From: Castellaniella denitrificans
GTDB lineage: Bacteria; Pseudomonadota; Gammaproteobacteria; Burkholderiales; Burkholderiaceae_B
Length of the DNA stretch: 64,000 nt
Assembly (NCBI RefSeq): GCF_027214045.1
Contig: NZ_JAPWHE010000001.1
Span: 728,946 to 792,945 of the forward strand
Direction: 5' to 3'
Below the pieces are notes generated by a model. The model was given only the letters and a program-made list of their open reading frames with translations, was not told the origin of the DNA and did no database searches. The position numbers and the translations under genes are program-made. This document shows positions 49,464-55,063 of the stretch, one piece after another (within the stretch, counting starts at the first letter, position 1; each line of letters starts with the position of its first letter).

Positions 49464-49535
49464 GCGATTCTGGCCGCGTGGCCGGCCAACGAAGCATCCT
49501 CCGCAGACCCGCCCGGGCCCGCGCAGCCTCTTTGA
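49464..49535 (+). CDS. possible C-terminal end of a gene upstream of the needle gene
   Basis: Directly after the G tract one frame reads [20 protein letters not shown], then QPL and TGA at 49533-49535, 30 bases before the needle start. The composition looks like a genuine protein tail with a Pro-rich end, and the spacing suits an operon. Family cannot be told from 23 residues; by neighbourhood it may be a type III secretion gene. Confidence 0.35.
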   Translation, partial: AILAAWPANEASSADPPGPAQPL

Positions 49536-49565
49536 TCCTTTTTTCACCCTCGCCAGGAGCCCATC

Positions 49566-49832
49566 ATGGCAATCAGCGGTCTTTCCGGCTCGTCCGAACT
49601 GAACTTCAACACCGTCAACAACACGGTCTACAGCGCCATCCGCACCCAGGAAAACAAGCTGCGCGACACACTCTCCAATGTGCAGACGGACGCCGACGGC
49701 AACATCTCGCAAACCGACCTGTTGATGCTGCAGCAGCAGACACAACAATGGACGATGCTGATCGAGTTGCAGAGCAACATCACCAAACAGATTTCCGATT
49801 CGCTCAAAGGCATCATCCAGAAGTCGTCCTGA
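49566..49832 (+). CDS. type III secretion system needle subunit (EscF/YscF/PrgI family)
   Basis: 88 residues, preceded by CCAGGAGCCCATC as RBS. The two-helix hairpin of needle proteins is seen: an N-terminal helix ([20 protein letters not shown]) with a central polar turn near DADGN, then a C-terminal helix ending [13 protein letters not shown]. The QxxLxxWT-type segment ([17 protein letters not shown]) and I-I-Q-K-S terminus are typical. About 100 copies form the hollow filament through which effectors pass. No apparatus genes are visible to its left because of the junction. Downstream is a convergent chaperone gene. Confidence 0.85.
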   Translation: MAISGLSGSSELNFNTVNNTVYSAIRTQENKLRDTLSNVQTDADGNISQTDLLMLQQQTQQWTMLIELQSNITKQISDSLKGIIQKSS

Positions 49833-49867
49833 GGGCGCGAAGACGGGTCTCATCCGTCTCCTGACGA

Positions 49868-49889
49868 CCCGCCCGGCACCGGGGCGGGA
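49868..49889. terminator. hairpin between convergent needle and chaperone genes
   Basis: CCCGCC and GGCGGG arms enclose CGGCACCGG between the two converging stops (49832 and 49891). A weaker GACGG/CCGTC hairpin precedes it. No T-run is evident; likely bidirectional. Confidence 0.45.
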
Positions 49890-49890
49890 C

Positions 49891-50325
49891 TCAGACCGAC
49901 TGCAGGAAGAACGCGGGATCCCGCGAGGTGGACGCTTCGGCTGCGCCCGCCCGGGTCCAGTCATCGGCCCGGTCCAGCAGGGACTCCACCACCGAGCAAA
50001 GCATGGAGGCGGTGCATTCGGACAGACTCAGGGCCACCTGCATGTGCGGCCGTCCATCCGGGGCCAGACACAGCACCGCGCCATGCCCCGCCTGCATGAA
50101 ATTGGCCCGGGCCATGCGGTCGGCCTGGCGGGCGTCGATTCCGTGATCGGCCAGCCGGCACGAGACCAGCACCTGTCCATGCGCGCTCACGTGCACCACT
50201 TGCACGATCTGGCGGCCGTCGAACACCAGTTGGCAGACCCCCTCGGCCGAGGGCGCCAGACCGGCGATGCCCAGCGTCCGACCCAGTTCGGCGATCAGAT
50301 GGGCATAGGAAGAGTCGACGGACAT
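49891..50325 (-). CDS. CesT-like type III secretion chaperone, second copy
   Basis: 144 residues from the ATG at 50325; 50343 would add six. The N-terminus (YAHLIAELGRTLGIAGL) is nearly the same as that of the neighbouring chaperone (YQALIAELGRTLGMADM), so the two are paralogues. The fold follows CesT/SycE class I chaperones: LVFDGRQIVQVVHVS, VLVSCRLADHG, ANFMQAGHGAVLCLAPDG, VALSLSECTASML. Such dimers bind the N-terminal region of effectors before secretion. A Rho-independent terminator stands between it and the first chaperone gene, so it may be expressed separately or by read-through. Confidence 0.8.
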   Translation of the reverse strand: MSVDSSYAHLIAELGRTLGIAGLAPSAEGVCQLVFDGRQIVQVVHVSAHGQVLVSCRLADHGIDARQADRMARANFMQAGHGAVLCLAPDGRPHMQVALSLSECTASMLCSVVESLLDRADDWTRAGAAEASTSRDPAFFLQSV

Positions 50326-50407
50326 GAACGATACGTCCCGCATGAGCGGGTTTCTTGGATTGCGGACTGTTAAAGGTACGCCAGACCGGCGCGATTGAAC
50401 AGATGGC

Positions 50408-50440
50408 AAAAACCAGAGGGCGCACAGGCGCCCCCTGGTT
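50408..50440 (-). terminator. Rho-independent terminator after the first chaperone gene
   Basis: On the minus strand CCAGGGGGCGC-CTGT-GCGCCCTCTGG is an 11-base stem with one mismatch, followed by TTTTT (complement of 50408-50412). It ends the effector-chaperone unit 19 bases after the chaperone stop. Confidence 0.85.
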
Positions 50441-50458
50441 CGGATCCCGGGAAACGGC

Positions 50459-50944
50459 TCAGGCCAGGGAATCGCCGGGCGGCATGCCGTCCAGGTCGCC
50501 CGGCGCCGCATCCGCCATGTCGCCGGTGCGCAAAGGGCCGCCGTCGTTGGCGTCCTCGATGCGCGTGCGCCAATGGGCGGCCACGCTGGCGAATCGCTCG
50601 ATCCAGACCGACAGCGATTCCACATCCAGGGCTGCGCACGCGCGCCGATCCGCCAGGAAGACACGTCCCGTGTCGAAATCGGCGCTGAAGGTCGCCCCAC
50701 GGGTGCCCTGCCAGAACATGTTGGCCGCCAGCAGCATGGCGTAGATCCCCTCCCGGCGATCGGGGTCGACCTCGGGCAGGCGGGCGAACAGGATGACTTC
50801 GTCATCCTCCGCCTCATGCTGGATGTGGATTTCGTGACCGTCGATCACGAGCCCCACGTAGCCGTCCTCGCCCGCAGCCATGTCGGCCATGCCCAGCGTC
50901 CGGCCCAGTTCGGCGATCAAGGCCTGGTATGAAGAAAGAGACAT
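50459..50944 (-). CDS. CesT-like type III secretion chaperone, first copy
   Basis: 161 residues from the ATG at 50944, preceded by AGGAG at good spacing; an upstream in-frame ATG at 50977 lacks an RBS. Class I chaperone pattern: YQALIAELGRTLGMA, VGLVIDGHEIHIQH, VILFARLPEVDPDRREGIYAMLLAANMFWQGTRGATFSAD segments, then RVFLADRRACAALDVESLSVWIERF. A Gly/Asp/Pro-rich tail of about 30 residues follows. It lies 42 bases after the effector gene on the same strand, mirroring sopB-sigE and ipgD-ipgE, so it is the likely cognate chaperone. Confidence 0.85.
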   Translation of the reverse strand: MSLSSYQALIAELGRTLGMADMAAGEDGYVGLVIDGHEIHIQHEAEDDEVILFARLPEVDPDRREGIYAMLLAANMFWQGTRGATFSADFDTGRVFLADRRACAALDVESLSVWIERFASVAAHWRTRIEDANDGGPLRTGDMADAAPGDLDGMPPGDSLA

Positions 50945-50986
50945 GCGGTACTCCTGTGATTCAGTGGATTGGGTCATGGATCGTGA

Positions 50987-53782
50987 TCAGGCTTTGGCGA
51001 ACTTGCCCAGCCCGCAAAGGAATTGGCGGACTTCGGGATCGGGCAACCGGTCCTTCAGGTGGCCGGCTTCCTTGCTGCCGGCCATCCCCGTATTCCAGCG
51101 CTGGTTTTCGAGCTGACCGGAACTGGCGCTGACCGTATAGTAGACGCCCTGGTCGTCGCCTTCCAGGCGCTCGTCGGGGTTCATCTCGCCCCCCAGATCG
51201 CGCAGGATCAGCTTGGACTTCAGTTCGACGTCGGTGACACCGCCGCGATCCTTGTCGCTCTTGCAGCCCTTGGACATCGTGCCCGCCAGATCGGTGGCAC
51301 CCACCAGGCCCAGACCCTGCTCGGCCAGCCCCTGCAGAACCAGGATCTCGCGCCCCATCTTGGCGGTATCGCCATTGCCCGTGCGGAAGGCTTCCTCGGT
51401 GAACATGCTGCGCACCAGGTCGGTCTGGCCACGCAGTTGAGCCATGAGGCCCTCCGCCTTGGCCAGTTGATCGGGCGGCGTGGTCGGGTCGTTGACCACG
51501 GTCTCGAGGCGGTCATAGACCTCGCCCACGAAGCCGCCCGGCCGCACGCCCCGGGCGCCGAAGGTGCCTTCGCCCAGGTCGCCCACCAGCTTGATCATGT
51601 TGGTGGTGTTGTGCTCGTGGACATTGTTCCAGACACGCATGAGCATTTCGCGTCCGCCTGTGGAAATGGCGTTGATGCCGAAAGAGAACGTGATGGCGTC
51701 CACATCCACCGTCCGCGCCTCGCCCTGCCGCTCCGGATGGTCCGGATCGAACACCCGCAGGGTCTGTCCCTGCCCCGAATTGGCCTCGAAGGCCCGGAAC
51801 TGGTTCTGCGTGTAGGTGCGTTCCTGGTAATCCTGGATGCCCAGATTGTCGCGCAGCGAATCGGGCGAGATCAGGTTGACGCTGACGTGCACCAGCCGGG
51901 GCGGCGGGGCATCCTGCGGCCGGTCCGGATCGGTCAGCACGCCGCGCAGGCGGTCGTTGCTGGTCAGGGCGACCTCGAGCACTTCGCGCGCGCCGCGTTC
52001 ATTGGAGGTCTGACGATCGCCGCCGTCCTCCACGCCCCACATGTCCAGCACGCCATGGCCCACCACCGTGGTCATCACCTGACCCTCGGGATCGCGCAGA
52101 CGGCTGACCTTGAGATTGCGGGCATGATCCTCGCTGTCCTTGACGCCAGCGGACACCCCGCCGATCCGGCCCTGACCCAGATCGACACCCAATTCATGGC
52201 CGATGAACTGGGCCGGCACGACCTCGCTTTTGTAGGTGCGCATCACACCATCGCGCATCACCGGCATGTCGCGCATCACGGGCTGCCAGGTTTCCAGCCC
52301 CGCCAACGCCTGACGTTCGCTGCGCGTCATGCTGGATTTGGAGAACAACGCGTCGAGCGTGCCACGGGGAATGCCGATGTCCTCGAGGCGGGTGCGCAAG
52401 TCCTGCATCGTGTCGCGCTTGCCCTGGACGACGGGGTGCGTGTCCTTGTTCGATTTGCTGGGCGCCTCGATGGGTTGCAGGGTATTCACATCGACACTGT
52501 CCCGGTAGGCCTGGCTGCGCGCTTCGCACAGTTCCGTCCACTGGCCGCGGACCTGCGCCAAGGCGCCCAACTGCTCTTCGGTGAGCGCGGGATCGCCCCC
52601 CTGGGCATCCTCGCTCAGGCGATCCAGCAGGTGGTTGCCCGCCTGGGCCCAGATCAGGTCGCTGTGCTTGACGGAGCGGTTGGTCAGGGGATCGGTCAGG
52701 CGCATTTCATCGACATAGTCGCTCTTGGCATCGAGCAGACCGATCTGTCGGTCCATATCGTGAACCAGCGCCTGACCGACGGACAGCTTTTCATTGCGGA
52801 ACCGGATCTGGCCCTCGAGCTCGCCCTTGCGTGTCTGCAACGTTTTCGCCTCGTTGGAGCCCTCGCGCGCAGCCTGAAGATCCCGGTCGACCTCGTTCAG
52901 TTCTTCCTTCAGCGCGCCCAGCTCATTCCGAAGCGTCTGGATGCCATCGCGCAAACCGCCCTGGCAGACTTCCAGGTCGTCGCGCTGATGACCCAAGGCC
53001 TCGGACAGGCCCCGCAGGCTGTCCTGGTTCCAGGCCTGCCGTCCCAGCAATTCCGTGGTCCGGTCGATCTGGTCCAGCGCGCCCGTCACCTGGGGGTCGT
53101 GTCTCGGGCCGCCGCCATAAATCTGGCGCAGTTCCTGGCTCAGGCGGCCGGGATCGAGCCCGACCCGCGACAGCGGACTGCCCTGGGGCGCATTGCGGAC
53201 CAGGTCCGTGAGCGCGGGGAAGCGCTCCTCGCATTGCCGGGCGCGCTGTTCACGCACCTCGGTTTCGGCCCGGGTCCGCAGGGACTGGACGTCCACCCGG
53301 CTCAGGGGGGTATTGCCATAGCGGGAGTCGTTGCGCACTTCCCGGATGACCGCCGCCCGCACATCGCGCAGTTCGGGGCCTTCCAGGCCTTTCAGCGTCT
53401 CGCCCAGCAAGGATTCATTGTGCCGCACCACCTGCAGCCGGTATTCCTGGGCCTTGCCCAGGATCTTGCCAACCTGGTGGTTGGTCAAAGGGCGGTCATT
53501 GGTCGCCCAGCCCTGTGGCAGTCCGCAGGCCCTCAGGGCCCGCTGCGCCCCCGCCTGCCCTTCGGTCTTCTCGAGCAGGCCGAGGAATGCCTGCTTGACC
53601 TGGACGCGTTCCTGGACACGCGCCTGCTGTTCCTGGGGCGACCGGAACCAGCCCTGGATGCGGCTCGCCAGGCGCGACAGGCCGCTTTGGCGCACGCCCT
53701 CCTGCCCTTGGGGATTCTGGCGGATTTCCCGCTCGAAGAATCCACCGCTCAATTGCCTGAAATTGCTGAGACCAATTGCCAT
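50987..53782 (-). CDS. type III secretion effector, SopB/IpgD-like inositol phosphate phosphatase
   Basis: 931 residues from the ATG at 53782 (RBS GGAGAGACAG); an upstream ATG at 53797 is less likely. No signal peptide or transmembrane segment. A helical N-terminal half contains a coiled coil (about 280-345). Near residue 685 FSFGINAIS recalls the FNFGVNE segment of SopB. Near residue 839 CKSDKDRG fits the CX5R phosphatase loop and resembles SopB CKSGKDRT; Cys and Arg are kept, Gly becomes Asp and Thr becomes Gly. About 92 residues follow the cysteine, close to the roughly 100 in SopB. Members dephosphorylate host phosphoinositides. The chain is much longer than SopB (561), so extra domains are likely. 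Followed by two chaperone genes. Confidence 0.75.
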   Translation of the reverse strand: MAIGLSNFRQLSGGFFEREIRQNPQGQEGVRQSGLSRLASRIQGWFRSPQEQQARVQERVQVKQAFLGLLEKTEGQAGAQRALRACGLPQGWATNDRPLTNHQVGKILGKAQEYRLQVVRHNESLLGETLKGLEGPELRDVRAAVIREVRNDSRYGNTPLSRVDVQSLRTRAETEVREQRARQCEERFPALTDLVRNAPQGSPLSRVGLDPGRLSQELRQIYGGGPRHDPQVTGALDQIDRTTELLGRQAWNQDSLRGLSEALGHQRDDLEVCQGGLRDGIQTLRNELGALKEELNEVDRDLQAAREGSNEAKTLQTRKGELEGQIRFRNEKLSVGQALVHDMDRQIGLLDAKSDYVDEMRLTDPLTNRSVKHSDLIWAQAGNHLLDRLSEDAQGGDPALTEEQLGALAQVRGQWTELCEARSQAYRDSVDVNTLQPIEAPSKSNKDTHPVVQGKRDTMQDLRTRLEDIGIPRGTLDALFSKSSMTRSERQALAGLETWQPVMRDMPVMRDGVMRTYKSEVVPAQFIGHELGVDLGQGRIGGVSAGVKDSEDHARNLKVSRLRDPEGQVMTTVVGHGVLDMWGVEDGGDRQTSNERGAREVLEVALTSNDRLRGVLTDPDRPQDAPPPRLVHVSVNLISPDSLRDNLGIQDYQERTYTQNQFRAFEANSGQGQTLRVFDPDHPERQGEARTVDVDAITFSFGINAISTGGREMLMRVWNNVHEHNTTNMIKLVGDLGEGTFGARGVRPGGFVGEVYDRLETVVNDPTTPPDQLAKAEGLMAQLRGQTDLVRSMFTEEAFRTGNGDTAKMGREILVLQGLAEQGLGLVGATDLAGTMSKGCKSDKDRGGVTDVELKSKLILRDLGGEMNPDERLEGDDQGVYYTVSASSGQLENQRWNTGMAGSKEAGHLKDRLPDPEVRQFLCGLGKFAKA

Positions 53783-53823
53783 TCTGTCTCTCCACATCCT
53801 GATAGAAACTTATCACAGGCAAT

Positions 53824-53850
53824 GAGTAACGCCCTCCGGCGCCAGGTTCC
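53824..53850 (-). promoter_or_regulatory. candidate ECF-type (hrp-box-like) promoter of the effector operon
   Basis: On the minus strand GGAACC (complement of 53845-53850) is followed after 15 bases by TTACTCA. HrpL-type promoters read GGAACC-N15/16-CCACNNA. The -35 part is perfect and the -10 part partial. It lies about 45 bases before the effector start. Confidence 0.4.
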
Positions 53851-54041
53851 CTCTCTCGACACGATCGACCCTTCGATGAATACGGCCATTGGCTTGAACA
53901 CGGTCCATGTGTATAGTTTCTGGTGGCGGCGCTATTGCACGCCGGCCGACTACCGATCGACGCCCCCCGACATTCATCCCCGTGGGCGGGCACTCATGCG
54001 GCGGACGGTTTCCACTCTGCCAGGCCTTCAACGCCACCACC

Positions 54042-54566
54042 ATGCACCTGAATACCCGTTTCCTCGCCCCTTTCCTGATGGCTACTCTGCTGGGCCTCGC
54101 GGGATGCCAGAATCTCCCTTCGGCATCCCGGCCGGCATCGTCCGATACGCGCACCACCACCGGCCCGGACACCAATGCCAGCCGCATCGTGCAACCGGTC
54201 GCCATCTATCTGGCGCAATCGGCGCCCGGCGATCAACTGGTCGCCGTTCCGGTGCCCGACGGCATGGTCTACCTCCATGCCCGCCCCATGCTCGCCCGCG
54301 AGGACCTGACCGACGCGGCAGCCCTCTCCGACCGCCAGGGCGGACACTTCGTCGGCCTGCGGCTGACGCCCGCAGGCGCCGAAAGGCTGGGCGCCGTCAG
54401 CCGCCAGAACGTCGGCAATCTGCTGGCCTTGGTCATCGGCCGCGAACTGGTGGCCGCGCCCCGTATATCGGGCGCGCTGGATCGCGGTATCCTGGCGTTC
54501 GAAGTCCCGTCGGCCGAGGTGGCTGCCGACCTGGCCGCGCGCATCCGGGGCGATGCGCCTCAGTGA
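54042..54566 (+). CDS. lipoprotein resembling the SecD/SecDF P1 head domain
   Basis: 174 residues from the ATG at 54042. A signal peptide ends in lipobox LAGC near residue 19. After a Ser/Thr-rich linker, residues about 50-170 resemble the periplasmic P1 head of SecD: LTDAAALSDRQGGHFVGLRLTPAGAERLGAVSRQNVGNLLALVIGRELVAAPRI follows the SecD order (ADLTDA, VxLxLxxxGAxxFxxLTxxNVGxxLAIVLDGxVxSAPxI). Only this domain is present, anchored as a lipoprotein. Its role is unknown; position 24 bases before the kinase gene suggests a link to secretion or its control. Confidence 0.72.
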   Translation: MHLNTRFLAPFLMATLLGLAGCQNLPSASRPASSDTRTTTGPDTNASRIVQPVAIYLAQSAPGDQLVAVPVPDGMVYLHARPMLAREDLTDAAALSDRQGGHFVGLRLTPAGAERLGAVSRQNVGNLLALVIGRELVAAPRISGALDRGILAFEVPSAEVAADLAARIRGDAPQ

Positions 54567-54590
54567 GCATCGGTCCGCACCGGATATCCC

Positions 54591-55016
54591 ATGACCGACA
54601 GTCACGACACGCTCTATCTGCCCGCCGACCTGGGCGCGGTACCGCTTGCCCTGCAATGGATCGAGGGCCTTGCCGAGCGGCTCCAATGGCCTTCCCGCGT
54701 CACTTTCGGGCTGACGCTATCGCTGGACGAAGCACTGACCAACGTGCTGTCCTATGCCTTCGATCCACCCGGGCCGGAAACGCCGGCCATTGCCGTTTCG
54801 TGCCAGGCGGACGGCGCACGCATCACCATCGAACTGCGCGACAATGGCCGCCCTTATGATCCGACGGCGGGCGACCCACCGCCCCTGGTCGCCTGCCTGG
54901 ACGAGGCCTACATCGGCGGACAGGGCGTACGGCTGATGCGGCATTACCTGGAAACGCTCTCGTATCGGCGCCAGGACGGCTGGAACTGCCTGACCATGGT
55001 CATGACGGCGGCCTGA
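54591..55016 (+). CDS. RsbW/BtrW-like anti-sigma serine kinase
   Basis: 141 residues of the GHKL HATPase_c_2 type. The N box is LDEALTNVLSYAF near 46-58, G1 is RDNGRPYDP near 84-92, and G2 is GGQGVRLMRHYLE near 107-119. The rest is compact with no sensor or transmembrane part. Such kinases bind a sigma factor and phosphorylate a STAS-domain antagonist. In Bordetella, BtrW with BtrU and BtrV controls type III secretion through the ECF factor BtrS. Here a SpoIIE phosphatase lies convergently downstream; no STAS protein or sigma factor is within the window. Confidence 0.87.
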   Translation: MTDSHDTLYLPADLGAVPLALQWIEGLAERLQWPSRVTFGLTLSLDEALTNVLSYAFDPPGPETPAIAVSCQADGARITIELRDNGRPYDPTAGDPPPLVACLDEAYIGGQGVRLMRHYLETLSYRRQDGWNCLTMVMTAA

Positions 55017-55041
55017 GACCCCGCCCGCGACGGGTGGGGTC
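55017..55041. terminator. hairpin between convergent kinase and phosphatase genes
   Basis: GACCCCGCCCG pairs with CGGGTGGGGTC (one G-T wobble) around a CGA loop, starting right after the kinase stop at 55016. Likely a bidirectional terminator; no T-run. Confidence 0.55.
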
Positions 55042-55063
55042 TCAGGCCGTCACCCGCCGCCGC

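Noticed and set aside
45356-49864. 1,502-codon open frame covering metH and running into the needle gene region
   Set aside because: The first 700 codons are antisense to btuB and the riboswitch, and the last 150 are read through the G/C tract in a frame different from the needle gene; only 47489-49410 is real metH.
51023-54859. 1,278-codon plus-strand open frame opposite the effector
   Set aside because: Antisense shadow; Gln/His/Leu-rich without motifs, and it crosses three real genes in other frames.
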